The notes under the pieces are model-generated. The model saw only the letters and a list, made by a program, of their open reading frames with translations. It did not search any database and had not been told where the DNA came from. Of a stretch of 64,000 nt of DNA, positions 19,972-31,739 are shown in pieces (position 1 is the stretch's first letter; every line of letters begins with the position of its first letter). The stretch covers positions 107,289,590 through 107,353,589 of the forward strand of contig CM059190.1 of assembly GCA_030323885.1 (NCBI GenBank), given 5' to 3'. Origin of the DNA: Branchipolynoe longqiensis (lineage: Eukaryota; Annelida; Polychaeta; Phyllodocida; Polynoidae). Made by a program: the position numbers and the translations under genes.

Positions 19972-20495
19972 CAGACACCGGCCTAACTAGGCTCTCCTCC
20001 CCGACACCGGCCTAAGTAGGCTCTCCTCCCCGACACCGGCCTAACGAGGCTCTCCTCCCCGACACCGGCCTAACTAGGCTCTCTCCCCGACACCGGCCTA
20101 ACTAGGCTCTCCTCTCCTCTCCGACACCGGCCTAACTAGGCTCTCCTCTCCGACACCGGCCTAACTAGGCTCTCCTCCCCGACACCGGCCTAACTAGGCT
20201 CTCCTCCCCGACACCGGCCTAACTAGGCTCTCCTCCCCGACACCGGCCTAACTAGGCTCTCCTCCCTGACACCGGCCTAACTAGGCTCTCACCCCGACAC
20301 CGGCCTAACTAGGCTCTCCTCCCCAACACCGGCCTAACTAGGCTCTCCTCCCCAACACCGGCCTAACTAGGCTCTCACCCCGACACCGGCCTAACTAGGC
20401 TCTCCTCCCCGACACCGGCCTAATTAGGCTCTCCTCCCTGACACCGGCCTAAGTAGGCTCTTCTCCCCGATGTTAGCCTAGTAGGCTCTTCTCCC
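19972..20495. repeat. 29-bp minisatellite (CCTAACTAGGCTCTCCTCCC plus CGACACCGG), ~18 copies
   Basis: Exact 29-bp spacing over much of the array, with 24- and 34-bp length variants. The unit contains the palindrome-like CCTAACTAGG. Units diverge at the right end (20460-20500). Confidence 0.96.
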
Positions 20496-20759
20496 CTATG
20501 TTCATCTCCCAATGAAGTTGCAGAATCGGATGGTTTAAAAATCATATATTTCATTTTTAGTTAAATACATATGGTTGACAATTAGAGCCTATTGCACTTT
20601 AGTTTAGATCAACTTTGCAGATATTTGAAGTGGAAGCATACAAGCTGAAACCCGAAAGCCAATTTGTATGACCACATCAGTAGACTCACGTCAGTTGCAA
20701 TAACCAGATGCAACAATACTGTGTTAACTGCATCATGTCGAAGCTCCTTAATGGCGAAA

Positions 20760-21118
20760 CACAACAACAAAGAATCATTCACGAATACATTAGTATCTAA
20801 CAACAAATAATCATTCACAAATACATTAGTATCTAACAACAAAGAATCATTCACGAATACATTAGTATCTAACAACAAAGAATCATTCACGAATACATTA
20901 GTATCCAACAACAAAGAATCATTCACGAATACATTAGTATCTAACAACAAATAATCATTCACAAATACATTAGTATGTAACAACAAAGAATCATTCACGA
21001 ATACATTAGTATCTAACAACAATCATTCACGAATACATTAGTATCTAACAACAAAGAACCATTCACGAATACATTAGTATCTAACAACAAAGAATCATTC
21101 ACAAATACATTAGTAGCT
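20760..21118. repeat. 36-bp minisatellite (AATCATTCACGAATACATTA), ~10 copies
   Basis: Unit TATCTAACAACAAAGAATCA plus TTCACGAATACATTAG. Since 36 is a multiple of 3, a minus-strand frame (20609-21022) repeats a 12-residue motif (L-L-D-T-N-V-F-V-N-D-S-L). One 27-bp unit breaks the frame at about 21020, which argues against coding. Confidence 0.95.
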
Positions 21119-21239
21119 AACGTGGATATTTAGGGTACAATCTACAGACATGCGTTTGGTATTGGAAATATTCCAATTTCATCAAATTATGTAAGTTTAC
21201 TGTTTCGATTATTAACTGTCCGCACAGGATTGTGGGTGC

Positions 21240-21575
21240 TACTACTATTAGACTACTACTACTAATACTACTTGACTACTACTAATACTACTGCTACTAC
21301 TACTACTGCTACTACTACTACTTGACTACTACTGATACTACAACTACAACCACTACTTGACTACTAGTACTACTAATACTACTGCTAGTACTGCTACTTG
21401 ACTACTACTTGACTACAACTACAACTACTACTTGACTACTACTAATACTACTGCTACTACTAATACTTGACTACTACTAATACTACTGCTACTACTACTA
21501 CTTGACTAGTACTACTACTTGACTACTTGACTAATACTACTTGACTACTACTACTACTTTACTACTACTACTAGG
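21240..21575. repeat. CTA trinucleotide array with TTGA interruptions
   Basis: CTACTACTAATACTACTTGA and variants over 335 bp. Confidence 0.95.
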
Positions 21576-21579
21576 TCAA

Positions 21580-22015
21580 GGCGAGAGCGAGTGCCTCATT
21601 GTATTTTTAAAACAAATGTTATTAAATTATTAACGACGTGGAGCCGGTGTGTTTCTACTACATGACGTTATAACACACGACATATATCACTAATAGTTCA
21701 CCGGTCATTTCCGCTAAGCACAAGGCTGAGACCGGGTGTATACCTGACCTCAATAAAAGACAACCAGGTCCATTTAGCCCCTCTGTGTAACGTGGGCCAC
21801 AATCTGCCTATAGATAGCTGAGTCGAATCTACGCGACTACATATTTATTTGTTTGTGGCAGATTGCGGTTATTCCACGTGGATTTCTGTTGTTGTAAGCG
21901 GGGTGTCCGGACTAACAGACTATCACCAGCCGAGGTCAACACCAGAGGTCACTGCCGGACCGACGTGAAAACAGGCTCAGTCGGCGGGGCGGGGGGATCC
22001 GTACACCGGCACCGC
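21580..22015. other. non-repetitive stretch, no gene recognised
   Basis: Ordinary complexity. A partial palindrome CCACGTGG lies at 21876. Open frames are short and unrecognised. Confidence 0.45.
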
Positions 22016-22019
22016 GTTG

Positions 22020-22605
22020 TAGGGGGAGGGGAGAGGGGCAGGGGGGGGGGGGCAGGGAGAGGGGGGATGGGGGGGAGGGGAATGGGGTGGTGGTAGGGGA
22101 GGGGGTACCAGAATGTGCCTGGGTTGTCGGGAAGGCTTCGCGGCATCTGCCCACACACGCCTGCATTGTTTATCAAGTCATGTCGTATCATCACGTATCC
22201 CAGTTGTGCCCGAACACAGACTGTAGCACAGGGAGAGGGATGCACGTGTGGAGAGGGTGTGTGTTGTGGGGGGGGGGGGGGGGGGTGCTGTGTGTCACAG
22301 ATGGAGGGGGGGGGTTGTAAGTATAGGAAGGATGTGGGGGACAGGGGGCTGTGAAAGCTGGTGGTGTGGTGGTGGGCTGTGGGGGAGATGTGTATGTGGG
22401 GTTATATATGCATGTATGGGGCTTTATGTGTCTGTGTGTGGAGGGGGCTACAACTTGTACAAGTATATCTGGGGTCGTTGTGTGGTGGTGGGCTGTGTGG
22501 GGGGGTAGGGGGGGGGAGAGTGGGTGTGAGGGAGGACAGTGGGTGTGGGGAGGAGAGTGTGTGTGTGGGGGGGGGGGGGAGTGGGGGGAGCGAAGCGCAG
22601 AGTAA
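22020..22605. repeat. G-rich low-complexity DNA (GGGGGAGAGGG, GTGTGGGGGGG)
   Basis: Two G-rich blocks (22020-22110 and 22240-22605) with G runs of 7 to 18 flank about 130 bp of ordinary DNA. The frames are Gly/Val or Pro/His strings. Confidence 0.85.
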
Positions 22606-22688
22606 AGTATAACTAACAAAGTAACATTCACAGACTTGTACATTGTAGTGAGTTCATAATTCAAACTACAAAATGAATGGGTGAAATA

Positions 22689-22713
22689 TTGGAGTTTTAC
22701 GTCCTAGCAACCC
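22689..22713 (-). mobile_element. SINE family A, tail scrap
   Basis: TTGGAGTTTTACGTCCTAGC followed by AACC is the reverse complement of the SINE 3' end; nothing of the body follows. Confidence 0.5.
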
Positions 22714-22811
22714 CCATCGGGGTGCCATGCGCTCTTGTCAGCCACGTAACACTATATCCAGCCAGTGGCGGCCGTGTTAGTAATGTGGAGAGTCCGGCGA
22801 GGTAGCGACAC

Positions 22812-22876
22812 ATGTCAGCCTCTGTGTGTCCTTGTCAGCCTCTGTGTGTCCTTGTCAGCCTCTGTGTGCCCTTGTC
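22812..22876. repeat. 20-bp repeat (CAGCCTCTGTGTGTCCTTGT), 3.2 copies
   Basis: Three nearly perfect 20-bp units begin at 22816, 22836 and 22856. Confidence 0.93.
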
Positions 22877-23087
22877 TGACGCAAACAGCACAACCGGATG
22901 CTCACTGTGAGCCAGAGGGCGCCCCGAGACAACATCCGCTACCCAGGTGCGAACCGCGCCCCAGAACGTGTGCAGCGCAGTCCATTGAAAGCATCCAGTT
23001 CTCTCAAAATGAAGCACTTGTCTAGATTTGATTCTTCATGTCCAATGTATATCTTCTATTCAGGAGAGTAGCCAGGACTGAGTTAGG

Positions 23088-24053
23088 GGTTCCAGATGAA
23101 GCTGTGACTGTGAGCAAAGTCATGCTGGAGCCACATTGTGAGCACCAACGGGAGTTAGAAACCTAGGAGATTTAGGAGCGTGCCACCTCCCCCAAAATCG
23201 TGGCTTTTATTGGATCAAAATATTAGATTTTGGTGACATTTGGACACACTTTCACTCATTTTATTCTGCATTTTTATTTTTTTCGAGGAGGGAGTTGACA
23301 GAGCGAGCCGCATATTGACACAACCTGAATTTGTTGTGGTTGTTGTTTTTGGGACAGCCTCAAGCAGCCCGCATGCGCACCAACTTCTGTCACCACCACC
23401 AGCAGCACACATGTCTAGTAATTAAACAAATATAGAAACTACAGGAGAGGGCGCACGGGGGTGTGTGTCGGGGCACGTGTCAGGGCAGGTGGCATAACGT
23501 GTGTCACGTATAGGTGTGGGTGTGTGGTGTGGATGTGGGTGTGGGTGTGGGTGTGGGTATGGGTGTGGGTGTGGGTGTGGGTGTGCCTGTGGGTGTTGGT
23601 GTGGGTATGGGTGTGGGTGTGTGGGTGTGGGTGTGGGTGTGGGTGTTGGTGTGGGTGTTGGTGTTGGTGTGGGTGTGGGTGTGGGCGTTGGTGTGGGTGT
23701 GGGCGTGGGTGTTGGTGTGGGTGTGGGTGTGTGGATAAGTTTGGGTGCTCGTGGTTAAGTTGTGGGGTGGTGTGCGCGTGTGTATGGGGGTGTTGAAGTG
23801 TGCGTGTGTACGGGGGTGTGTCGAGGTGTGTTGGTGTGCACATATGTCTGAGTGTGTGTACAGGTGTCTGAGTGTGTGTACGGGTGTCTGATGTGTGATG
23901 CGTGCATGTGTAGGTGCGTGTGTAGGTGTGTACAGGTGTGTGAGGGTGTGTAGGTACGTGTGTACATGTGTGTGAATGTGTGTAGGTGCATGTGTACAAG
24001 TGTGTATGTGTGCGTGTAGGTGCATGTGTACAGGTGTGTGCATGATGAAGTAG
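23088..24053. repeat. tandem duplication, copy 1 (~966 bp)
   Basis: It starts near GATGAAGCTGTGACTGTGAG and includes ~350 bp of unique-looking DNA, then GGTGTGGGTGTGGGTGTTGG and TGTGTGTAGGTGCGTGTGTA arrays. The unique parts recur 965-966 bp downstream with only scattered differences, so the duplication is recent. Confidence 0.92.
23505..23750. repeat. 6-bp GT repeat (GGGTGT/GGTGTT) inside duplication copy 1
   Basis: GGTGTGGGTGTGGGTGTTGG hexamers; the counterpart is at 24475-24720. Confidence 0.95.
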
Positions 24054-24960
24054 GTGCATGATGAAGCTGTGACTGTGAGCAAAGTCATGCTGGCGCCACA
24101 TTGTGAGCACCAACGGCAATTACAAACCTAGGAGATTTAGGAGCGTGCCACCTCCCCCAAAATCGTGGCTTTTATTGGATCAAAATATTAGATTTTGGTG
24201 ACATTTGGACACACTTTCACTCATTTTATTCTGCATCTTAATTTTTGTCGAGGAGGGAGTTGACAGCGAGCCGCATATTGACACAACCTGAATTTGTTGT
24301 GGTTGTTGTTTTTGGGACAGCCTCAAGCAGCCCGCATGCGCACCAACTTCTGTCACCACCACCAGCAGGAGTACACACGTCTAGTAATTAAACAAATATA
24401 GAAACTACAGGAGAGGGCGCACGGGGGTGTGTGTCGGGGCACGTGTCAGGGCAGGTGGCATAACGTGTGTCACGTATAGGTGTGGGTGTGTGGTGTGGAT
24501 GTGGGTGTGGGTGTGGGCGTGGGTATGGGTGTGGGTGTGTGGGTGTGGGTGTGGGTGTGGGTGTGGGTGTTGGTGTGGGTGTTGGTGTGGGTGTGGGTGT
24601 GTGGGTGTGGGTGTGGGTGTGGGTGTGGGTGTGGGTGTGGGTGTTGGTGTGGGTGTGGGTGTGGGCGTGGGTGTTGGTGTTGGTGGACGTGTGAGTGTGG
24701 GCGTGGGTGTGGGTGTGTGGATAAGTTTGGGTGCTCGTGGTTAAGTTGTGGGGTGGTGTGCGTGTGTGTATGGGGGTGTTGAAGTGTGCGTGTGTACGGG
24801 GGTGTGTAGAGGTGTGTTGGTGTGCACAGATGTCTGAGTGTGTGTACAGATGTCTGAGTGTGTGTATGGGTGTCTGAGTGTGTGTAGGTGCGTGTGTACA
24901 GTTGTGTATATGGGTGTCTGCATGTGTGTAGGTGTGCATGTGTAAAGGTGCGTCAGTGCA
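24054..24960. repeat. tandem duplication, copy 2
   Basis: It starts at GATGAAGCTGTGACTGTGAG again. Differences from copy 1 include a 2-base deletion in the GAGCGAGCC region and different copy numbers in the GT arrays. The right end fades into the shared GTGTGTAGGTGCGTGTG repeat. Confidence 0.92.
24475..24720. repeat. 6-bp GT repeat inside duplication copy 2
   Basis: Same hexamers as at 23505-23750 with changed copy number and unit order. Confidence 0.95.
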
Positions 24961-25575
24961 TGTATGAGGGTGTTGAAGGGTGTGTGTTTACAGGTGTGTA
25001 TGGGTGTCTGCGTGTGTGTAGGCGTGTACAGGTGTGTGACTGTGTGTGTAGGTGCGTGTGTACATGTGTCTGAGTGTGTGTAGGTGCGTGTGTACAGGTG
25101 TGTGAGTGTGCGTGTGTATGTAGGTGTTTACAGGTATATGAGTTTGTGTAGGTGTGTACAGGTGTGTGAGTGTGTGTAGGTGCGCGTGTACAGGTGTCTG
25201 AGTGTGTGTAGGTGCATGTGTACATGTGTCTGAGTGTATGTAGGTGCGTGTGTACAGGTGTGTGAGTGTGTGTAGGTGTGTGTACAGGTGTCTGAGTGTG
25301 TGTAGGTGTGTACATGTGTCTGAGTGCGTGTGTATGTAGGTGCATGTGTGAGTGTGCATGGGTAGGTGCGTGTGTACATGTGTGTGAATGTGTGTAGGTG
25401 CGTGTGTACAGGTGTCTGAGTCTGTGTAGGTGCATGTGTACAGGTGTGTGAGTGTGCGTGTGTAGGTACGTGTGTAGGTGTGTACAGGTGTGTGAGGGTG
25501 TGTAGGTACGTGTGTACAGGTGTGTGAGTGTGCGTGTAGGTGCGTGTGTACAGGTGTGTGAGTGTGTGCTGTTGT
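24960..25575. repeat. 28-30-bp GT-rich minisatellite (TGTGTAGGTGCGTGTGTACA)
   Basis: Units GTGTGTAGGTGCGTGTGTAC plus AGGTGTGTGA with 22-30-bp variants. Minus-strand His/Thr frames are artefacts. Confidence 0.93.
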
Positions 25576-25684
25576 GAAGGTGTGTCGGTGTTAGGGATGT
25601 AAGCAGTGTTTGTAACTGTAAGCTGGTTGACACCCACACACCCTGCTGGAGGAGGGATAACACTGCCTACATAAGGTGGGCATG

Positions 25685-26100
25685 TGGGGGGGGGGGGGGG
25701 GGAGCTGGCTATAGTGAGTGGGGGGGGGAGGGGGGTAGACGGGTGACAGGGGGACTGGAGGTGTGTACGTGTGTGATGTGTGGTGAATGGTGTATGGTGT
25801 GAGTGGTGTGTCGCATGTCCAGTGTGTGTGCTGTTGGGGTTGAGTGTGGTATGTGGTGTGTGGTGTGTGCTGTGTAGTGTGTTGTGTATGTAATGTCTGC
25901 ATTGAGTGTAGCATGTAGTGGGTGTGGAGTGTGTGATCTGTGATGTGTGGTTGTGCGGGGTTAGTGATGGGTGTGTGTGGTGTGTGGGAGTGTGGGTGTG
26001 CTGAGTGTGCCGTATGTGGGTGAGAGAGGTATGTGTGTGTGGGGGGGGGGGAGTGTGTGTGTGGTGTGTGGTGTGTGTGGGTGAGTGGTGTGTATGACGG
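25685..26100. repeat. G and GT low-complexity block
   Basis: G runs at 25687-25702 and 25719-25736, then GTGTGGTGTGTG-like repeats and another G run at 26041-26050. Confidence 0.85.
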
Positions 26101-26229
26101 GGTGTGCAGTCTCAGCCCCGGGCTGTACCTGTAAGGCGATGTGAGTGGTACGCTGTTATCTCTGCGTTATCTGATACAACACTACTGCTACATCGCCAAG
26201 TACCAGCGTAGGCGGCACGGTGAATGAGG

Positions 26230-26505
26230 CTGTATGTGTGTCTGTGTGTCTGTGTGTGCGCGTATCTGTATGTATCAGTGTGTGTATCAACTTGTCTTAA
26301 TGTGTCTTAATGTATTATGGTTATCTCTATATGTGAGTATATAAATGTCTGTATCTGTGTGTATGTGCGTCTTAATATGTCTCTGAATGTGTATTTCTGT
26401 GTGTCTATATACCTATATGTGTACATGTATGTCTCTATGTGTCTCTATCAGTCTTTGTGTCTGTGTGTGTCTCTGAGGCTCTGTATTGGTGTCTGTGTGT
26501 AAAGT
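26230..26505. repeat. degenerate TG/TATG/TCTG repeat
   Basis: TGTGTGTCTGTGTG, TATCTGTATGTATC and GTCTCTATGTGTCT units without a stable period. Confidence 0.75.
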
Positions 26506-26507
26506 GC

Positions 26508-26735
26508 CTGCCGGATAGAGCACCGGACACAACCGGACAAATAATTTTCTAGTCCGGTGGTGTTCGGTATCAAAATGTACCGAAATGTGTCGAAATGTTG
26601 CAAAGGCCGCCGGACGAAACAAATGCTAAACGGACAAGGAACGTACATTAACGAATAGCCACCGGACGATAACCGGATGATAACCGGATGACACCGGATA
26701 ACAACGGACAAGCAACGGTCAACTGACCGGCGAAA
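26508..26735. other. CCGGAY-rich stretch, possibly a decayed element end
   Basis: Twelve or so CCGGAC/CCGGAT/ACCGGT cores in 230 bp, including GATAACCGGATGATAACCGG. The density suggests a former tandem repeat or transposon terminus. No inverted partner was found. Confidence 0.4.
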
Positions 26736-26737
26736 AC

Positions 26738-27345
26738 CGAATGTGAGGGGGTGTGAGGGCAGTGTGAGGGCAGCGTGAGGGCGGGGTGAAGGCAGTGTGA
26801 GGGCGGCGTGAGGGCGGTGTGAGGGGGTGTGAGGGCGGGGTGAAGGCGGTGTGAGGGGGTGTGAGGGCAGTGTGAGGGCAGCGTGAGGGCGGGGTGAAGG
26901 CAGTGTGAGGGCGGCGTGAGGGCCGTGTGAGGGGGTGTGAGGGCGGGGTGAAGGCGGTGTGAGGGGGTGTGAGGGCAGTGTGAGGGCGGGGTGAAGGCGG
27001 TGTGAGGGGGTGTGAGGGCAGTGTGAGGGCGGGGTGAAGGCAGTGTGAGGGCGGCGTGAGGGCGGTGTGAGGGGATGTGAGGGCAGTGTGAGGGCGGGGT
27101 GAAGGCAGTGTGAGGGCGGCGTGAGGGCGGTGTGAGGGCGGTGTGAAGGCGGTGTGAGGGGGTGTGAGGGCAGTGTGAGGGCGGTGTGAGGGCGGTGTGA
27201 GGGGGCGTGAGGGCAGTGTGAGGGCGGGGTGAAGGCGGTGTGAGGGGGTGTGAGGGCGGTGTGAGGGCGGGGTGAAGGCAGTGTGAGGGCGGAGTGAGGC
27301 GGGGTGAGGGCGGGGTGAGGCGGGGTGAGGCGTGGTGAGGTAGGC
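26738..27345. repeat. 10-11-bp minisatellite (GTGTGAGGGCG) with higher-order repeats
   Basis: GTGTGAGGGCG, GTGTGAGGGG, GGGTGAAGGCG and GCGTGAGGGCG units are arranged in repeating blocks of ~75-115 bp. Minus-strand His/Pro/Ser/Thr frames are open only because the unit lacks stops. Confidence 0.95.
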
Positions 27346-27349
27346 TGCT

Positions 27350-27800
27350 CCACGCCCGCCTCTCTGTCCTGTTGACAGAGGCAGCCTCAGGTATTGTCCA
27401 GGTAAGCCCCCTTTGTGACACGCGGCCAACTGTCACCTCCACTAATGAAACATAAACACCAGCCCCTGGTGGAGAGCGACAGAACCAACACCTGCCCCTG
27501 GCGGAGAGCGGCAGAACCAACACCGCCATTTCGGACACAACCGGGTCTCTACTGCACACGAGAATAGGGGCAGAGACAATCAAGGGTTCAGAATTAACCT
27601 TAATGTCTGCTGTTGTTTCATTACTAGGAATATGGTGCCGTTTTATTCATGTAGCAATCCTTTTCCAAAAGTGTAGGCGTTGTGTTGTTGTCATGGCAAC
27701 CGCTTGGAGAGTTGTAAATTTTAAAATAAAATAAAATCACCACTAGAAGGGGTGTGGGTGGAGGGAGGGGGTTGGAGCGAGTTGGGGATGCTAGACAATG
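27350..27800. other. non-repetitive stretch with a 39-bp duplication and an RFX-like site
   Basis: CCCCTGGYGGAGAGCGRCAG plus AACCAACACC occurs twice in a row (27463-27525). The RFX-like site is listed separately. No gene seen. Confidence 0.5.
27687..27700. promoter_or_regulatory. RFX/X-box-like site GTTGTCATGGCAAC
   Basis: One mismatch from the palindromic X-box GTTGCCATGGCAAC bound by RFX factors, which in animals control ciliary genes. No gene start can be tied to it here. Confidence 0.4.
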
Positions 27801-27854
27801 ATCACGTGATAATTCAATATGGGGCCGATACAACAGGGTGACACAGTCCCCAAT

Positions 27855-28015
27855 GGGAGGGGGTGGGGACGGTGGGGGGGAGGGAAGAGAAAGGGAAGTA
27901 GGTGGGGGGTGGGGGGTGGGGAGGGGGAGAGGGAGAGGGAGGGGAAGTGGAGAGGGGGAGGTGGGGGAAGGGCGGGTAGGGGGAGGGGCGGGGGAAGGGG
28001 TGGGGGGAGGGGGCC
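27855..28015. repeat. G/A-rich low-complexity block
   Basis: GGGGAGGGAAGAGAAAGGGA and GGGGTGGGGGGTGGGG units. Confidence 0.85.
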
Positions 28016-28164
28016 AGAAGCAAACTCGCCACGACCTATTCCAATGACAACAGAGCATCTCCCGTAGTTTGGTACCTGTCCAATACTGCCATGTTACCTC
28101 GTGTACAACAGGAGAGTCAGTGACTAGGACTGTAACCAGGTGTCAGTAACCTAGAGTCTCAGTG

Positions 28165-28320
28165 ACTAGGACACCAGTACAACGGGACACCGGAAGACTG
28201 GAACATTGAAACACCGGAACACTGGAACACCAGGACACCGAGACACCAGAACACAGGAGCTCCGGAACACCCCTGTACCCTCACTGAGTACCACGCGTGG
28301 GCACCGCCGGAATGGAACAC
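28165..28320. repeat. degenerate left flank of the 16-bp VNTR
   Basis: GGGACACCGG, GGAACACTGGAACACC and GGACACCGAGACACC units resemble the VNTR unit ACACCAGAACACTGAC but are more diverged. Confidence 0.7.
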
Positions 28321-31300
28321 CAGCATACCAGGACACTGACACACCAAAATACTGACACACCAAAACACTGACACACCAAAACACTGACACACCAGAACAC
28401 TGACCCACCAGAACACTGACACACCAGAACACTGACACCAGAACCCTGACACACCAGAACCCTGACACACCAGAACACTGACACACCAGAAGACTGACAC
28501 ACCAGAACCCTGACACACCAGAACCCTGACACACCAGACCACTGACACACCAGAACACTGACTCACCAGAACATTGACACACCACCCTGACACACCGACC
28601 TGACACACCAGAACCTGACACACCAGAACCCTGACACACCAGAAACCCTGACACACACCAGAACCCTGACACACCAGAACACTGACACACCAGAACCCTG
28701 ACACACCAGAACCCTGACACACCAGAACACTGACACACCAGAACCCTGACACACCAGAACACTGACACACCAGAACACTGACACACCAGAACACTGACAC
28801 ACCAGAACCCTGACACACCAGAACCCTGACACACCAGAACCCTGACACACCAGAACCCTGACACACCAGAACACTGACACACCAGAACACTGACACACCA
28901 GAACCCTGACACACCAGAACCCTGACACACCAGAACCCTGACACACCAGAACACTGACACACCAGAACACTGACACACCAGAACCCTGACACACCAGAAC
29001 ACTGACACACCAGAACCATGACACACCACACCACTGACACACCAGAACCCTGACACACCCGAACCCTGACACACCAGAACCCTGATTCACCAGAACACTG
29101 ACTCAGCAGAACACTGACACACCAGAAGACTGACACACCAGAAGACTGACACACCAGAACACTGACTCACCAGAACACTGACACACCAGAACACTGACTC
29201 ACCAGAACACTGACTCACCAGAACCCTGACACACCAGAACCCTGACACACCAGAACCCTGACACACCAGAACACTGACCACCAGAACCCTGACACACCAG
29301 AACCATTGACACACCAGAAACCCTGACCACACCAGAACCCAGTGACACACCAGAACCCTGACACACCAGAACCATGACACACCACACCACTGACACACCC
29401 GAACCCTGACACACCCGAACCCTGATACACCAGAACCCTGACTCACCAGAACACTGACTCAACAGAACACTGACACACCAGAAGACTGACACACCAGAAG
29501 AGTGACACACCAGAACACTGACTCACCAGAACACTGACACACCAGAACACTGACACACCAGAACCCTGACACACCAGAACCCTGACACACCAGAACACTG
29601 AAACACCAGAACCCTGACACACCAGAACACTGACACACCAGAACCCTGACACACCAGAACCCTGACACACCAGAACCCTGACACACCAGAACACTGACAC
29701 ACCAGAACCCTGACACACCAGAACCCTGACACACCAGAACCCTGACACACCAGAACCCTGACACACCAGAACCCTGACACACCAGAACACTGACACACCA
29801 GAACCCTGACACACCAGAACACTGACACACCAGAACCCTGACACACCAGAACCCTGACACACCAGAACCCTGACACCAGACCATGACACACCAGAACCCT
29901 GACACACCAGAACCACTGACACACCAGAACCCTGACACACCAGAACCACTGACACACCAGAACACTGACACACCAGAACACTGACCACCAGCACCAGACA
30001 CACCAGAACCCTGACACACCAGAACCCTGACACACCAGAACCCTGACACACACAGAACACTGACACACCAGAACCCTGACACACCAGAACACTGACTACC
30101 AGAACCCTGACACACCAGAACCCTGACACACCAGAACCCTGACACACCAGAACCTGACACACCAGAACACTGACAACACCAGAACCCTGACACACCAGAA
30201 CCCTGACACACCCAGAACATGACACACCAGAACCCTGACACACCAGAACACTGACACACCAGAACCCTGACACACCAGAACCCTGACACACCAGAACCCT
30301 GACACACCAGAACCCTGACACACCAGAACCCTGACACACCAGAACCCTGACACACCACACCACTGACACACCAGAACCCTGACACACCAGAACCCTGACA
30401 CACCAGAACACTGACACACCAGAACCCTGACACACCAGAACCCTGACACACCAGAACCCTGACACAACCAGAACCACTGACACACCAGAACCTGACTCAC
30501 CAGAACACTGACACACCAGAACCCTGACACACCAGAACCCTGACACACCAGAACACTGACACACCAGAACCCTGACCACAGACCTGACACCAGAACACTG
30601 ACACACCCAGAACCCTGACACACCAGAACACTGACACACCAGAACCCTGACACACCAGAACCCTGACTACACCAGAACCCTGACACACCAGAACCCTGAC
30701 ACACCAGAACACTGACACACCAGAACCCTGACACCCAGAACCTGACACACCAGAACCCTGACACACAGAACACTGACACACCAGAACCCTGACACACCAG
30801 AACCTGACACACCAGATACCTGACACACCAGAACACTGACACACCAGGAACACTGACACACCAGAACCTGACACACCAGAACCCTGACACACCAGAACCT
30901 GACACACCAGAACCCTGACACACCAGCACACTGACACACCAGAACCCTGACACACACCAGAACACTGACACACCAGAACCCTGACACACCAGAACACTGA
31001 CACACCAGAACACTGACACACCAGAACCCTGACACACCAGAACACTGACACACCAGAACACTGACACACCAGAACCCTGACACACCAGAACACTGACACA
31101 CCAGAACCCTGACACACCAGAACACTGACACACCAGAACCCTGACACACCAGAACCCTGACACACCAGAACCCTGACACACCAGAACCCTGACACACCAG
31201 AACACTGACACACCAGAACCTGACACACCAGAACACTGACACACCAGAACACTGACACACCAGAACCCTGACACACCAGAACACTGACACACCAGAACCC

Positions 31301-31735
31301 TGACACACCAGAACCCTGACACACCAGAACCCTGACACACCAGAACACTGACACACCAGAACCCTGACACACCAGAACACTGACACACCAGAACCCTGAC
31401 ACACCAGAACCCTGACACACCAGAACACTGACACACCAGAACCCTGACACACCAGAACCCTGACACACCAGAACACTGACACACCAGAACACTGACACAC
31501 CAGAACACTGACACACCAGAACCCTGACACACCAGAACACTGACACACCAGAACCCTGACACACCAGAACACTGACACACCAGAACCCTGACACACCAGA
31601 ACCCTGACTCACCAGAACACTGACACACCAGAACACTGACACACCAGAACCCTGACACACCAGAACCCTGACACACCAGAACCCTGACACACCAGAACAC
31701 TGACACACCAGAACACTGACACATCGGAACACCAG
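28320..31735. repeat. 16-bp VNTR (ACACCAGAACMCTGAC), ~210 copies
   Basis: About 3.4 kb of one 16-bp unit. Two main unit types alternate irregularly: ACTGAC and CCTGAC after CCAGAAC. Rarer types are AGACTGAC, ACTGACTCACC and ACCATGAC. Occasional 1-2-base indels shift phase. A ~356-bp block near 29009 recurs near 29369, giving a higher-order repeat. Three minus-strand frames are open for hundreds of residues because 48 bp (three units) has no stop. Cys/Val/Gly/Ser periodicity and free residue change argue against a protein. Confidence 0.98.
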
Positions 31736-31739
31736 TACA

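Noticed and set aside
20609..21022. 137-residue minus-strand frame with a 12-residue repeat
   Set aside because: It comes from the 36-bp array, and a 27-bp unit and flanking sequence give no further coding signal. Leu-rich regularity is a by-product of the unit.
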